Below are positions 23,968 to 33,576 of a stretch of DNA of 64,000 nt, one piece after another. Numbering within the stretch: the stretch's first letter is position 1; every line of letters begins with the position of its first letter. Origin of the DNA: a bacterium 1XD42-76 (GTDB lineage Bacteria; Bacillota; Clostridia; Lachnospirales; Lachnospiraceae); NCBI GenBank assembly GCA_009917545.1, contig QZDW01000008.1, positions 1 through 64,000 of the forward strand, written 5' to 3'. Made by a program: the position numbers and the translations under genes. A model generated the notes under the pieces. The model made no database searches. It was not told where the DNA came from and saw only the letters and a program-made list of their open reading frames with translations.

Positions 23968-24057
23968 ACGCTTTCTGGTTGAAGAACGCGTATGTCAGGT
24001 ACAGTGTTCTTGGAATGTGGCAGCAGGTAAAAATTTTTATATTCATGGAGGTGCCTA

Positions 24058-24270
24058 ATGAACAACGGTACGGTTAAATGGTTTAATTCTGAGAAGGGCT
24101 ATGGATTCATTTCCAACGATAATGGCGGTGATGATGTATTTGTACATTTCTCTGCAATCGAGGGAGAGGGCTTCAAGACACTTGAAGAGGGCCAGAAGGT
24201 TACGTTCGATACCGAGCAGGATCCGAAGAACAGCAAGAAGCTTCGCGCTGTAAATGTTGTTAAGCTTTGA
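24058..24270 (+). CDS. Cold-shock protein, CspA family
   Basis: 70 residues, a single S1-like beta barrel. RNP1 is KGYGFISND and RNP2 is DVFVHFSAI; the start [17 protein letters not shown] and end LRAVNVVKL are standard. It binds single-stranded RNA/DNA and acts as an RNA chaperone. ATG 24058 follows GGAGGTG. A long 5' leader with a strong hairpin precedes it, in line with post-transcriptional control known for this family, and an intrinsic terminator follows at 24291. Single-gene unit. Confidence 0.95.
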   Translation: MNNGTVKWFNSEKGYGFISNDNGGDDVFVHFSAIEGEGFKTLEEGQKVTFDTEQDPKNSKKLRAVNVVKL

Positions 24271-24290
24271 TATCTGCTATGAGGTCATGA

Positions 24291-24332
24291 GAGGCTGTCA
24301 TGCTGGGGTTTCCGGTGTGACAGCCTTTTTCG
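24291..24332 (+). terminator. Intrinsic terminator of the cold-shock gene
   Basis: AGGCTGTCA (24292-24300) pairs with TGACAGCCT (24318-24326), followed by TTTTT. Confidence 0.88.
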
Positions 24333-24621
24333 ATTTTATCCTGTTTCTAAGATGACGGTTGCGGATGCCGGATTCTTTATGTTTGCCCATACAGAATAGA
24401 GAAAAACAGAGTGAAGAAACGTAACCGCCAAATAACGGGAAGAGAAGAGGCCTGGGTGGGTGCAGAAAGCGGCAGGAACAGCAGAGGCGGCTGGTCTGAG
24501 GGCGGGAAAAGTGAGGTTTTGCGGGGAAAAACGGATAAAATTTGGAAAAAACCTTGCAATGTAAGGGAATTCCTAATAGAATAGGGGAGACGAGCGGAAT
24601 AAAAAAGGAGAATAGACAAGC
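24333..24621. other. Intergenic region upstream of the ABC-F gene, with promoter
   Basis: No gene recognised. A promoter with TTGCAA (24554-24559), 17-base spacer and TAGAAT (24577-24582) lies 40 bp upstream of the ABC-F start, and AAAAGGAG (24604-24611) is its ribosome-binding site. The 80-codon minus-strand frame here has no start context and is most likely chance. Confidence 0.65.
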
Positions 24622-26259
24622 ATGATTAGTGCAAATAATGTAACACTTCGTGTAGGAAAGAAAGCATTGTTTGAGGATGTAAATATTAAGTTTACGGAGG
24701 GGAACTGCTACGGCCTGATTGGAGCCAATGGCGCGGGGAAATCCACTTTTTTAAAAATCCTCTCGGGGAGGCTGGAGGCAACGAGCGGCGAGGTGGCGAT
24801 TACGCCGGGGCAGCGTCTGTCATTTTTACAGCAGGATCACTTTAAATATGATGAATATCCGGTTTTGGATACGGTTATTTTGGGAAATCAGCGCCTTTAC
24901 GAGATTATGAAGGAGAAAGACGCCATTTATATGAAAGAGGATTTCAGCGATGAGGACGGCATTAAGGCCGCCGAGCTGGAGGGAGAGTTTGCATCCATGA
25001 ATGGCTGGGAAGCTGAGTCAGACGCGGAGAGCCTTTTAAACGGCCTCGGAGTGGATACGGAATTCCATCACAGGCAGATGCGGGAGCTTACCGGTCCCCA
25101 GAAGGTAAAGGTGCTGCTTGCGCAGGCATTGTTTGGCAACCCGGATATCCTGCTCCTCGATGAGCCGACAAACCATCTGGATCTGGACGCAATCGCCTGG
25201 CTGGAGGAATTTCTGATTAACTTTGAGAATACTGTAATTGTAGTATCACATGACCGTTATTTCCTGAACAAGGTCTGCACGCAGATTGCGGATATTGATT
25301 ATGGCAAGATCCAGCTCTATGCAGGTAACTATGATTTCTGGTTCGAGTCCAGCCAGTTGATGATTAAGCAGATGAAGGAAGCCAACCGCAAGAAGGAGGA
25401 GAAGATTAAGGAGCTGCAGGAATTTATCCAGAGATTCTCCGCCAACGCATCCAAATCCAAGCAGGCGACGTCCAGGAAACGTGCCCTGGAGAAGATCGAG
25501 CTCGACGAGATTAAGCCGTCCAGCAGAAAGTACCCGTATATTGACTTCCGGCCCTTCCGTGAGATTGGCAACGAAGTTCTGACTGTGGAGAACATGTCAA
25601 AGACCATTGACGGCATAAAGGTGCTCGACGATATTTCGTTTACGCTGGGGCGCGAGGATAAGGTGGCGCTTGTCGGGCCGAATGAGCTGGCTAAGACGAC
25701 GCTCTTTAAGATCCTGTCCGGTGAAATGGAGCCGGATTCCGGAAGCTACCGCTGGGGCCTTACGACCACACAGGCATATTTCCCCAAGGATAACAGTGCG
25801 GAGTTTGACAACGATGACACGATTGTAGACTGGCTGACCCAGTATTCGCCGGAAAAGGACGTGACGTATGTCCGCGGTTTCCTCGGAAGGATGCTGTTTG
25901 CAGGAGAGGACGGCGTGAAAAAGGTAAAGGTGCTTTCCGGAGGAGAGAAGGTACGCTGCATGCTGTCCAAGATGATGATTTCCGGCGCCAATGTCCTCAT
26001 GCTCGATGAGCCGACAGACCACCTGGATATGGAAGCGATTACAGCCCTGAATAATGGAATGAAAAAGTTCCCGGGAGTGATGATTTTCTCTTCGCGTGAC
26101 CATCAGATTGTGGAAACAACGGCCAACCGTATCATGGAGATCATAGGCGGCAGGCTGATTGACAAGATTACGACGTATGATGAATATTTAGAGAGCGATG
26201 AGATGGCAAGAAAGAGATTTACCTTTACGATTACAGAGAGTCAGGAGAATGATGATTAG
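24622..26259 (+). CDS. ABC-F family ATPase, YkpA/YbiT-like
   Basis: 545 residues, two ABC domains joined by a charged linker and no membrane segments. Domain 1: Walker A GANGAGKST near residue 35, an altered signature LTGPQKVKVLLAQAL, Walker B LLDEPTNHLDLDAIAWLEEF and SHDRYFLNKV. Domain 2: Walker A is unusual, VGPNELAKTTLFKILSG, lacking the middle glycines but keeping Lys-Thr-Thr; signature LSGGEKVRCMLSKMM and Walker B MLDEPTDHLDMEA are normal. The H-loop reads FSSRDHQIV. ABC-F proteins act on the ribosome, in translation or antibiotic resistance; the YkpA-like branch is mostly housekeeping. It has its own promoter; the small exported protein follows 18 bp later. Confidence 0.9.
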   Translation: MISANNVTLRVGKKALFEDVNIKFTEGNCYGLIGANGAGKSTFLKILSGRLEATSGEVAITPGQRLSFLQQDHFKYDEYPVLDTVILGNQRLYEIMKEKDAIYMKEDFSDEDGIKAAELEGEFASMNGWEAESDAESLLNGLGVDTEFHHRQMRELTGPQKVKVLLAQALFGNPDILLLDEPTNHLDLDAIAWLEEFLINFENTVIVVSHDRYFLNKVCTQIADIDYGKIQLYAGNYDFWFESSQLMIKQMKEANRKKEEKIKELQEFIQRFSANASKSKQATSRKRALEKIELDEIKPSSRKYPYIDFRPFREIGNEVLTVENMSKTIDGIKVLDDISFTLGREDKVALVGPNELAKTTLFKILSGEMEPDSGSYRWGLTTTQAYFPKDNSAEFDNDDTIVDWLTQYSPEKDVTYVRGFLGRMLFAGEDGVKKVKVLSGGEKVRCMLSKMMISGANVLMLDEPTDHLDMEAITALNNGMKKFPGVMIFSSRDHQIVETTANRIMEIIGGRLIDKITTYDEYLESDEMARKRFTFTITESQENDD

Positions 26260-26277
26260 TCGGAAAGGAGCGATGGT

Positions 26278-26931
26278 ATGACAGGCAGACATAAGTGGAA
26301 ATGGGGCGCGGCCCTGGGAACAGCGCTCGTGGTGGCGCAGGCCTCTCTTTTGGCAGCATTTGCGGGAGAATGGAAGGTCTTAGAAGGCGGAGAGTACTGG
26401 CAGAAGAGCTATGTGGAGGCGGACGGAAGCTATACATCAGACGGATGGCAGCAGATTGACGGGAAATGGTATCATTTCGACCAGGACGGGTATGTCGATG
26501 TGGGAATGCGCACCTTTGACGGGAAGGAATACATCCTCATGAAGTCCGGGGCAATGGAGGTCAGCCGGGATTACGGCATCGGCTATGTAGATGAGAACGG
26601 TGTGTGGAACATCCAGCCCAAGGATCCCATTACCAATAAAAACATCTTTGCAGAATGCTGCCGGAGCTGGGGCATCGACATTGAGACGGTGATCAGCGGC
26701 TGCCTTGAGACAGACGAAATCACCTATTCCTGCTCTACAGGGAAGTTCCCGAAGGACAGTGAGGGAAATTATGTGTACCGGGTGGCCGTTTACGGCATTC
26801 AGGAAGCGATCTTGGATCAGCTCGACAATGACGGAGTTGCCGTGAATATGACCTGCCGTTATGATTATGATGAGGCGGCCGGCAGCTTTACGATCACGAT
26901 TTCGCGTTCTGAGCTGGACTACGGGGATTGA
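26278..26931 (+). CDS. Exported protein with cell-wall-binding repeats
   Basis: 217 residues. A Sec signal peptide (basic HKWKWG, hydrophobic AALGTALVVAQASLLAA, likely cut after AFAG) is followed by one to two choline/cell-wall-binding-like repeats: SDGWQQIDGKWYHFDQDGYV and the partial TFDGKEYILMKSGAM. The C-terminal half (about 110-217) has no recognised fold; it contains a Cys pair (ECCRSWGIDIETVISG) and many acidic residues. The start follows GGAAAGGAG. It is probably surface-attached. Position between an ABC-F ATPase and gdpP gives no functional hint. Confidence 0.8.
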   Translation: MTGRHKWKWGAALGTALVVAQASLLAAFAGEWKVLEGGEYWQKSYVEADGSYTSDGWQQIDGKWYHFDQDGYVDVGMRTFDGKEYILMKSGAMEVSRDYGIGYVDENGVWNIQPKDPITNKNIFAECCRSWGIDIETVISGCLETDEITYSCSTGKFPKDSEGNYVYRVAVYGIQEAILDQLDNDGVAVNMTCRYDYDEAAGSFTITISRSELDYGD

Positions 26932-26978
26932 TGTTTTCGTAGCTTTGCGGCTTTGGAACGGAATGGGAGGGGAACGAG

Positions 26979-29024
26979 ATGAAAGAAGATAAAAAGGTCA
27001 AAAATATGCTGCAGAAGTATCTGCAGTGGCCTCTGGTGCTGTCGCTTTTAGTGATCTGTGCCAACGCGGCCGCCGCCCTGCTTTCTAAAAATGTGGGGAT
27101 CGTCCTGTCCATCTTTACGATTCTGTACCTGTTCTGCGCGGGCATGATCTACTGGTATGGGAAAAAGAAACTGATCGGCGGACTCGTCTCCTTCGCTGCT
27201 GATTATAGCTGGAGCCAGAAGAAACTTCTGTCGTCTATGGAGCTTCCGTATGGTATTGCTGATCTGGACGGCAGGATTCTTTGGACCAACCAGGCCTTTG
27301 CCGCTGTTATTAAGGATGAAAAGAGCTCCAGAAAAAATCTTACAGCCCTTTTTGAGGGCATTACGCCGCAGACGCTGCAGGAGATGGAGGACTCTCTCGA
27401 GGTACACTCCCCTTATGCAAGTGAACGTTACCGCGTCAGTATCAAGCGCATGGAGATACGCCCGGATGACGATGAGTTAAAGAAGGTGGACGGGCCGGTA
27501 AAGGAGAATCAGCTTCTGGCCGTATATCTGTATGACGAGACAGAGATCTTTGCCTATATGCAGGCCATCACCGACCAGAAGATGGTAGCGGGTTTGGTAT
27601 ACCTTGATAATTACGATGAAGCGCTTGAGAGCGTGGAAGAGGTCCGGCGCTCCCTGCTGGTTGCGTTAATTGAGCGTAAGATTAATAAATATATATCGGC
27701 AACAAACGGGATTGTAAAGAAGCTGGAAAAGGATAAATATTTCTTTATCATTAAACAAAAATATATGGCCCAGCTCGAGGAAGAGCGGTTCGGCCTTCTG
27801 GAGGATATCAAGACCGTAAATATCGGTAATGAGATGGCGGTAACGTTAAGCATCGGTATTGGTATGAACGGAGAGAGCTATATCCAGAATTATGAGTATG
27901 CCAGGACGGCAATCGACATGGCGCTCGGGCGCGGCGGCGATCAGGCAGTTGTGAAATGCGGGGAAAAGATACAGTACTACGGCGGTAAGTCTCAGCAGCT
28001 CGAGAAAACGACGCGCGTAAAGGCACGTGTGAAGGCACACGCCTTAAGAGAACTTCTGGAGACAAAAGACCGCCTGCTTATCATGGGCCACCGGATCGGC
28101 GACATCGACTCCTTTGGTTCCGCGATCGGCGTGTACCGGATTGCAGCGGCACTTAATAAAAAGGCCAGCATCGTGATTAATGAGGTGACATCCTCTGTGC
28201 GTCCGATGATGGACCGCTTTGTGGATAACAGCGAATACCCGGAGGATTTGTTCTTAAACGGGGAGGAGGCCGCCAAGGTGGTGGATGCCAATACGGCGCT
28301 TGTCGTTGTTGACGTCAACCGGCCGAGCTATACAGAAGAGCCGGAGTTGCTTAAGCTGGTGAAAACCATTGTAGTGATCGACCACCACAGGCAGTCCAGT
28401 GAGATCATTACCGGGGCAACGCTTTCTTATGTGGAGCCGTATGCCTCTTCGGCCTGTGAGCTGGTGGCGGAGATCCTACAGTATGTGGCGGACAGCATCC
28501 GTATCAAATCAGCAGAAGCGGATGCCATGTATGCCGGTATTGTCATTGATACCAACAACTTTAAGAGCCAGGCGGGGGTGCGCACCTTTGAGGCGGCGGC
28601 ATTCCTAAGACGTAATGGTGCGGACGTAACGCGCGTGCGCAAGCTGTTCCGCGATAAGATGGAAGATTACAAGGCACGGGCGGAAGCCGTGCGCCAGGCA
28701 GAGGTATTTGAGGGCGCGTTCGCGATCAGCGTATGTCCGGCGGAGAATGTGGAGAGTCCGACGGTCGTGGGGGCGCAGGCGGCCAATGAGCTCTTAAATA
28801 TCGTGGGGATTAAGGCTTCCGTGGTTCTGACTCCCTACAAAGAGAAGATTTATCTGAGCGCCCGTTCGATCGACGAGATAAACGTACAGCTCATGATGGA
28901 GAAACTGGGCGGCGGTGGACACCGGACGGTGGCAGGAGCGCAGCTTGCAGGAACGGATATCGAAGAAGCCAAGGAAAAAATAAAGGACGTGATCCGCGCG
29001 ATGCAGGAGAAAGGAGAGATCTGA
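26979..29024 (+). CDS. gdpP: Cyclic-di-AMP phosphodiesterase GdpP
   Basis: 681 residues. Two N-terminal membrane helices (about 15-65, e.g. [19 protein letters not shown]), a PAS-like domain (about 90-150, [17 protein letters not shown]), a degenerate GGDEF domain (about 190-320, [14 protein letters not shown]), then the DHH domain with [24 protein letters not shown], and a C-terminal DHHA1 domain ending [15 protein letters not shown]. GdpP degrades c-di-AMP to pApA and so sets potassium and wall homeostasis and beta-lactam tolerance. It is 1 bp from rplI and near dnaB, the conserved Firmicutes order. Start ATG has GGGAGGGGAACGAG upstream. Confidence 0.95.
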   Translation: MKEDKKVKNMLQKYLQWPLVLSLLVICANAAAALLSKNVGIVLSIFTILYLFCAGMIYWYGKKKLIGGLVSFAADYSWSQKKLLSSMELPYGIADLDGRILWTNQAFAAVIKDEKSSRKNLTALFEGITPQTLQEMEDSLEVHSPYASERYRVSIKRMEIRPDDDELKKVDGPVKENQLLAVYLYDETEIFAYMQAITDQKMVAGLVYLDNYDEALESVEEVRRSLLVALIERKINKYISATNGIVKKLEKDKYFFIIKQKYMAQLEEERFGLLEDIKTVNIGNEMAVTLSIGIGMNGESYIQNYEYARTAIDMALGRGGDQAVVKCGEKIQYYGGKSQQLEKTTRVKARVKAHALRELLETKDRLLIMGHRIGDIDSFGSAIGVYRIAAALNKKASIVINEVTSSVRPMMDRFVDNSEYPEDLFLNGEEAAKVVDANTALVVVDVNRPSYTEEPELLKLVKTIVVIDHHRQSSEIITGATLSYVEPYASSACELVAEILQYVADSIRIKSAEADAMYAGIVIDTNNFKSQAGVRTFEAAAFLRRNGADVTRVRKLFRDKMEDYKARAEAVRQAEVFEGAFAISVCPAENVESPTVVGAQAANELLNIVGIKASVVLTPYKEKIYLSARSIDEINVQLMMEKLGGGGHRTVAGAQLAGTDIEEAKEKIKDVIRAMQEKGEI

Positions 29025-29025
29025 G

Positions 29026-29472
29026 ATGGAGATCGTTTTATTAGAGGATGTAAAAGCACTGGGGAAAAAGGGTGAGTTAGTCAAGGTAAATGACGGCTAT
29101 GCGAGAAACTTTATCCTGCCCAAGAAGCTTGGCGTAGAGGCCACGGCCAAGAACCTGAATGACTTAAAGCTTAAAAAGGCCAACGAGGCCAAGGTGGCGG
29201 CAGAGCAGCTTGCAGAGGCCAGAGCGCTTGCTGCAGAGCTTGAAAAGGACTCTGTCACCCTTTCCATCAAAGCCGGTGAGGGCGGAAGAGCATTCGGCTC
29301 TGTGTCCACCAAGGAGATCGCGAAAGCTTTATCCGATCAGAGAAAGCTTGAAGTAGATAAAAAGAAAATGGTGCTTGCGGAGCCGATTAAGAGTCTGGGC
29401 ACCTTTGAGGTGCCGGTACGGCTTCACCGTGAGGTGACGGCGACGCTGCGTGTGAAGGTCGTGGAAGCGTAG
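29026..29472 (+). CDS. rplI: Ribosomal protein L9
   Basis: 148 residues. N-terminal rRNA-binding domain opens [20 protein letters not shown] with the family signature [17 protein letters not shown], followed by the long connecting helix ([20 protein letters not shown]) and the C-terminal domain ([20 protein letters not shown]). ATG 29026 overlaps the gdpP stop region (GAGATCTGAGATG) with AAAGGAGAG as ribosome-binding site, so the genes are coupled. Confidence 0.97.
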   Translation: MEIVLLEDVKALGKKGELVKVNDGYARNFILPKKLGVEATAKNLNDLKLKKANEAKVAAEQLAEARALAAELEKDSVTLSIKAGEGGRAFGSVSTKEIAKALSDQRKLEVDKKKMVLAEPIKSLGTFEVPVRLHREVTATLRVKVVEA

Positions 29473-29604
29473 GCAGGGTGTGTGAGACGAGCCTGGCAGC
29501 CCCCTGACGGCCGGGAGAAAGCCGCTATGCCAGGTACGGCGGGAAAGTCCCCTGATCGCAGGAAAAGCCTGTTGGATGCGGGAGGATAAAGGACGGAGGA
29601 ATAC

Positions 29605-30942
29605 ATGGAAGAATCGCTGGTAAAGCGGGTGATGCCGCACAGCATTGAGGCAGAACAGTCTGTCATCGGCTCTATGCTGATGGACCGGGACGCAGTGATT
29701 GCGGCTTCGGAGACGCTTGTGCCGGAAGATTTCTATCATCGTCAGTACGGGGTTATGTTCGAGACGATTACCGAGCTGTTCAATGAGGGCAGCCCGGTCG
29801 ATCTGATTACGCTCCAGAACAGGCTGAAGGAAAAGGACGTTCCACCAGAGGTCTTAAGCCTTGAGGCAGTCAGGGATATTCTGGGGACAGTGCCTACTTC
29901 GGCCAATGTGCGGGCTTACGTGGCAATCGTCCACGAAAAGGCGGTGCTGCGCCGCCTGATACGCATCAATGAAGAGATTGCGAATTCCTGCTATGCCGGG
30001 AAGGAAAGCCTGGAGACAATCCTGGCGGAGACGGAGAAACAGATCTTTGGACTGCTCCAAAGCCGCAGCTCCGGGGAGCTGGTGCCCATCCGCCAGGTGG
30101 CTCTGGACGTACTCGATAAGATAGAACAGGCAACACGCTCCAAATCGACAGTGACAGGGATCCCCACAGGCTTTATTGATCTGGATTACAGGACTTCCGG
30201 ACTGCAGCCGTCAGATCTGATCCTCATTGCGGCCAGGCCGTCGATGGGAAAGACCGCCTTTGTGCTCAATATTGCGGACTATATCGGGGTGCGCAGGCAG
30301 AGCACCTGTATGATCTTCAGCCTGGAAATGTCGAAGGAGCAGCTCGTAAACCGTATGCTGGCAATGGAGTCCAATGTAGATTCGCAGAAGCTGCGTACCG
30401 GAACGCTGACAGACGCAGACTGGGACGCGGTCGTGGAGGGCATCGGTATGATTGGCAATTCAAAGCTTCTGATTGACGATACCCCTGGTATTTCCGTGAT
30501 GGAGCTGCGTTCGAAATGCAGGAAGATTAAGCTGGAGCACGGTCTTGATCTTGTGATGATTGATTATCTCCAGCTTATGTCCGGAAGCGGGAAAGGAAAT
30601 GATAACAGGCAGCAGGAGATTTCTGACATATCACGTTCTCTGAAAGCGCTGGCGAGGGAACTTAAGGTGCCGGTTATTGCATTGTCTCAGCTCTCACGTG
30701 CCTGTGAGACGAGGACAGACCACCGGCCGATGCTCTCGGATCTGCGTGAATCCGGCGCGATCGAGCAGGACGCCGACGTGGTAATGTTTTTGTACCGCGA
30801 CGATTATTATAATAAAGACACGGACACGCCGAATGTGGCCGAGGTTATCATTGCCAAGCAGCGAAACGGTCCGATCGGAACCGTGAACCTGGGCTGGAAA
30901 CCGGAGCTGACAAGATTTGTGAATCTTGCGCGGGAACCGTAG
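29605..30942 (+). CDS. dnaB: Replicative DNA helicase
   Basis: 445 residues, usual DnaB length. N-terminal domain (MPHSIEAEQSVIGSMLMDR and GTVPTSANVRAYVAIVHEKA), linker helix, then the RecA-like motor: LILIAARPSMGKTAFVLNI (Walker A), FSLEMSKEQLVNRML, DLVMIDYLQLMSG (Walker B) and VIALSQLSRACETRTDHRP; SDLRESGAIEQDADVVMFLY holds the arginine-finger region. It unwinds DNA at the replication fork as a hexamer. It follows rplI by 132 bp and is followed by a strong terminator. Confidence 0.97.
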   Translation: MEESLVKRVMPHSIEAEQSVIGSMLMDRDAVIAASETLVPEDFYHRQYGVMFETITELFNEGSPVDLITLQNRLKEKDVPPEVLSLEAVRDILGTVPTSANVRAYVAIVHEKAVLRRLIRINEEIANSCYAGKESLETILAETEKQIFGLLQSRSSGELVPIRQVALDVLDKIEQATRSKSTVTGIPTGFIDLDYRTSGLQPSDLILIAARPSMGKTAFVLNIADYIGVRRQSTCMIFSLEMSKEQLVNRMLAMESNVDSQKLRTGTLTDADWDAVVEGIGMIGNSKLLIDDTPGISVMELRSKCRKIKLEHGLDLVMIDYLQLMSGSGKGNDNRQQEISDISRSLKALARELKVPVIALSQLSRACETRTDHRPMLSDLRESGAIEQDADVVMFLYRDDYYNKDTDTPNVAEVIIAKQRNGPIGTVNLGWKPELTRFVNLAREP

Positions 30943-30975
30943 AGACCGGTTCAGGCGGCTTGAGAGGCAGATATC

Positions 30976-31025
30976 ATATAGTCAATGGGAAAAGTAAAAA
31001 CTTTTGCCATTGGCTATATTTTTTG
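30976..31025 (+). terminator. Intrinsic terminator after dnaB
   Basis: ATATAGTCAATGGGAAAAG (30976-30994) pairs with CTTTTGCCATTGGCTATAT (31001-31019), mismatch only near the middle, followed by T-rich sequence. Confidence 0.88.
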
Positions 31026-31151
31026 GCATATTTTTCTTTTTTCACACATATATTGTTATCAGAGACTATGGCAGCAGCCTGCGCGGATCCGCACTGGATA
31101 TACCGGCGGCCTGGGCGCTGTGACAAACTATATGAAAGGGAGAGGACAACC

Positions 31152-31820
31152 ATGTCAGAAATACATTATCTGATTTCAGATGCTTCGAAAAAGGTCGATG
31201 TCGAATCACATGTTCTCAGGTACTGGGAGGACGAACTGGAGATGGACATTCCCAGGAACGAGATGGGACATCGCTATTATACGGATTTCCATATCCGCCT
31301 CTTTAAGCAGATCAAGGAGCTGAAGGAAAAGGGCTACCAGCTCAAGGCGATCAAGGCGGCGTTAGCCAGAACTCTGGAAAACGACGGGGAGATGGTTGTT
31401 CCTTCCGATGTATTGGAGGAGGACGTTGTGGCTGCATTAAAGGAATGTACAGAAAAAGAGAGTATGGAGCTTAAAAATCTGGACGACAGAGAGCTGACAG
31501 CCCTGATGGCGGAGGAGAAGGCGGAGCAGTTCCGCACACTCATGAGCCAGATGATCGGACAGGCGATTGAGGAAAACAACGAAAAGCTGAGCCAGGATAT
31601 CAGCCGGATGGTGAACGATAAGGTCTTAAAAGAGATGGATTATCTAATGCGCGTGGCCGACGAGAGGGACGAAGAACGTTTCCGGCAACTCGACGAGACC
31701 ATACGCCTTTATCAGAAAGAGGGAAAAGGCCGGGCTGAGGCCGCTGCTGCAAAAATGCCGTTCTTTTCCCTGCCTTTCAATAAAAAAAAGAAATTTGGAA
31801 GAAATGCGAATAAACTTTAA
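31152..31820 (+). CDS. MerR-family regulator with long coiled-coil tail
   Basis: 222 residues from ATG 31152 (GGGAGAGGACAACC upstream). N-terminal MerR helix-turn-helix: YLISDASKKVDVESHVLRYW, EDELEMDIPRNEMGHRYYTD, IRLFKQIKELKEKGYQLKAI. The rest (about 85-200) is acidic and predicted coiled coil, ending in a basic Phe-rich segment FFSLPFNKKKKFGRNAN. There is no known ligand-binding domain. Such proteins are widespread downstream of dnaB in Lachnospiraceae; target unknown. Frames that extend further upstream run through the dnaB terminator and are not real. Confidence 0.85.
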   Translation: MSEIHYLISDASKKVDVESHVLRYWEDELEMDIPRNEMGHRYYTDFHIRLFKQIKELKEKGYQLKAIKAALARTLENDGEMVVPSDVLEEDVVAALKECTEKESMELKNLDDRELTALMAEEKAEQFRTLMSQMIGQAIEENNEKLSQDISRMVNDKVLKEMDYLMRVADERDEERFRQLDETIRLYQKEGKGRAEAAAAKMPFFSLPFNKKKKFGRNANKL

Positions 31821-31895
31821 CGCGAGTTGCATGATGATGGACAGGCCCGCCCTGCTGATGCTTCCATGATTCTGGCAGGAAATGCGTCCTGCCCG

Positions 31896-32690
31896 CTATC
31901 CGGGGTTCGGTATATTTCTGATATGCTCAATAAACATCCTGTGTACAGCTGGATACTGTCCAAGCCCCTTCATCACACAGCGGACCTGAAAGCCTGCGGC
32001 TTCGAACCGGGAACGCCAGGAGTCCTCAGTGTCCCCGGACATATCATTTTGTGCATGGTCGCCAGCTACAATCATGAACGGAGCCAGGATAACGGTACGG
32101 GGCTTTCTCTGCGCTGCAATACGTAATAGTGTGTCGATGGCCGGATATGCCTCGACGGTCCCCAGAAAAATATTCAGGTATCCGCGGTCCTTGAATCGGT
32201 AATCGAGGGCCGCATAGACAGAATTTGCATAATGGGTGGTGCCGTGTCCCATGAGAACAAGCATGTCTTCCTCAGAGAGGTCGGAAAATTCCTCTGTTAC
32301 TGCTTTTATGATATCCTCATGATCAAAGTCATCTGTCAAAAGGGGCGTCCCGAAGCGGACAGAGGAAAATTCCTCGGAAAATTCCAGTGCATCCTTCACC
32401 ATCTGCTCGTTTTCCAGGCCGTTGATAACGTGGGTGGGCTGAATGATCACATCGCGGATGCCATCCTGTTTCATGCGGATCATGGCTTCTTTCACACTGT
32501 CAATTTTTATATGGTCGCGTTTTAAGAGCTTGGCGCATATGATTCTGCTTGTCCAGGCGCGGTATACGGCGCAGTCAGGAAATGCACTGCCAACGGCAGA
32601 TTCGATGGCGTCAATCGTGAGGCGTCTGGTCTCATTGACGCTGGTACCGAAGCTGACGACGAGAATCGCTGTAGTCAGATTCTGATTCAA
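31896..32690 (-). CDS. cbiK: Sirohydrochlorin cobaltochelatase (anaerobic)
   Basis: 264 residues, CbiK/HemH-type chelatase fold. It starts TTAILVVSFGTSVNETRR; the metal-binding His is in LVLMGHGTTHYANSVYAAL (near residue 148) and the second in MIVAGDHAQNDMSGDTEDSW (near 210). Inserts cobalt into sirohydrochlorin in anaerobic B12 synthesis. It is a lone gene here with no other cobalamin genes nearby. ATG 32690 has GGAGGAAGCC upstream on the minus strand. A single isolated cbiK suggests the rest of the pathway is elsewhere. Confidence 0.92.
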   Translation of the reverse strand: MNQNLTTAILVVSFGTSVNETRRLTIDAIESAVGSAFPDCAVYRAWTSRIICAKLLKRDHIKIDSVKEAMIRMKQDGIRDVIIQPTHVINGLENEQMVKDALEFSEEFSSVRFGTPLLTDDFDHEDIIKAVTEEFSDLSEEDMLVLMGHGTTHYANSVYAALDYRFKDRGYLNIFLGTVEAYPAIDTLLRIAAQRKPRTVILAPFMIVAGDHAQNDMSGDTEDSWRSRFEAAGFQVRCVMKGLGQYPAVHRMFIEHIRNIPNPG

Positions 32691-32881
32691 TGGCTTCCTC
32701 CGGTTTATGTATGATAATTATATGTAGAAAGATAACAAAAAGCTGCCGTTATTCCCGGCAGCTTATTTGTATGCCTGACAATGCAGAAAGGCTGCCGGCG
32801 GCAGGCCTTCTGTATGTATGTTCAGTATACAGAAAAGCCGCCAGCGGCGGATTTTCTGTCTCACATTCCGTGCGATTCGTA

Positions 32882-33052
32882 TTAGCCCTCGCTGATAGCG
32901 CCTGTAGGACATACGCCTGCACATGTTCCGCAGCTAATGCAGGTATCTGCATCAATCTCGTACTTGCCGTCGCCCTGGGAAATTGCATTGACCGGGCACT
33001 CGCCGGCACAGGAACCGCAGCTAACACAGGTATCGTTAATTACATATGCCAT
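32882..33052 (-). CDS. 2[4Fe-4S] ferredoxin
   Basis: 56 residues with two classical CxxCxxCxxxCP clusters: DTCVSCGSCAGECPVNAIS and DTCISCGTCAGVCPTGAIS. Clostridial-type low-potential electron carrier. ATG 33052 follows GGAGG with a 7-base gap. Its promoter is at 33086-33114. Single-gene unit; a rho-independent end is suggested by the CTGCCGGCGGCAG-rich hairpins at 32789-32835. Confidence 0.96.
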   Translation of the reverse strand: MAYVINDTCVSCGSCAGECPVNAISQGDGKYEIDADTCISCGTCAGVCPTGAISEG

Positions 33053-33085
33053 GATAATTACCTCCTTTATTTTTACATTGATTAC

Positions 33086-33114
33086 ATTCTATAATAAACA
33101 TTAAAAATATTCAA
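33086..33114 (-). promoter_or_regulatory. Ferredoxin promoter
   Basis: On the minus strand, TTGAAT (complement of 33109-33114), 17-base spacer, TAGAAT (complement of 33086-33091), with an AT-rich spacer. It lies about 35 bp upstream of the ferredoxin start. Confidence 0.78.
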
Positions 33115-33177
33115 GTGGTATTTTAAAGAAAAATCGGGACAATAAGAAACAATCCATAAAAACAGTGCGAAAGCAGC

Positions 33178-33206
33178 TTGCCATGCAGACGAAAAAGTAT
33201 TATACT
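33178..33206 (+). promoter_or_regulatory. Promoter of the DUF1858 gene
   Basis: TTGCCA (33178-33183), 17-base spacer, TATACT (33201-33206), about 100 bp upstream of the DUF1858 start. Confidence 0.65.
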
Positions 33207-33304
33207 AAAAATAAATTATCATGTCTGCCCTGCAGACACGCCAGACCGGCGTTTCATTGCCGGATGTTCATCATAACATTAGATAGCAGGAGGAATGAAT
33301 CATT

Positions 33305-33511
33305 ATGCAGATCACGAAGGATACCCTGATCGGCGAATTACTTCGCATGGATATTAACACAGCAGAGCTCTTAATGGGCGCCGGGATGCACTGTGTCGGC
33401 TGTCCGTCCTCACAGGGCGAGTCATTGGAGGAGGCCTGTATGGTACACGGCATCAGCTGCGATAAGCTGGTTGCGGTCATTAATGAGTATTTTGAGAAAA
33501 AGAATGCATAG
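33305..33511 (+). CDS. DUF1858 domain protein
   Basis: 68 residues, the whole length being one DUF1858 domain (hybrid-cluster-associated disulfide domain): [35 protein letters not shown] with the CxxC-like Cys pair (C-VG-C), and [11 protein letters not shown]. Small anaerobe proteins of this kind carry two redox-active Cys. ATG 33305 follows AGGAGG. A terminator follows directly. Role unknown; redox or metal handling is inferred. Confidence 0.9.
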   Translation: MQITKDTLIGELLRMDINTAELLMGAGMHCVGCPSSQGESLEEACMVHGISCDKLVAVINEYFEKKNA

Positions 33512-33524
33512 ACATGCATAAGGA

Positions 33525-33576
33525 GTGGGCTGTCCTTTCCGCGCGATACGGTGGGGCAGCCCGCTTTTTTATTTTA
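33525..33576 (+). terminator. Intrinsic terminator of the DUF1858 gene
   Basis: GTGGGCTGTCC (33525-33535) pairs with GGGGCAGCCCGC (33552-33563), followed by TTTTTT. Confidence 0.85.
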
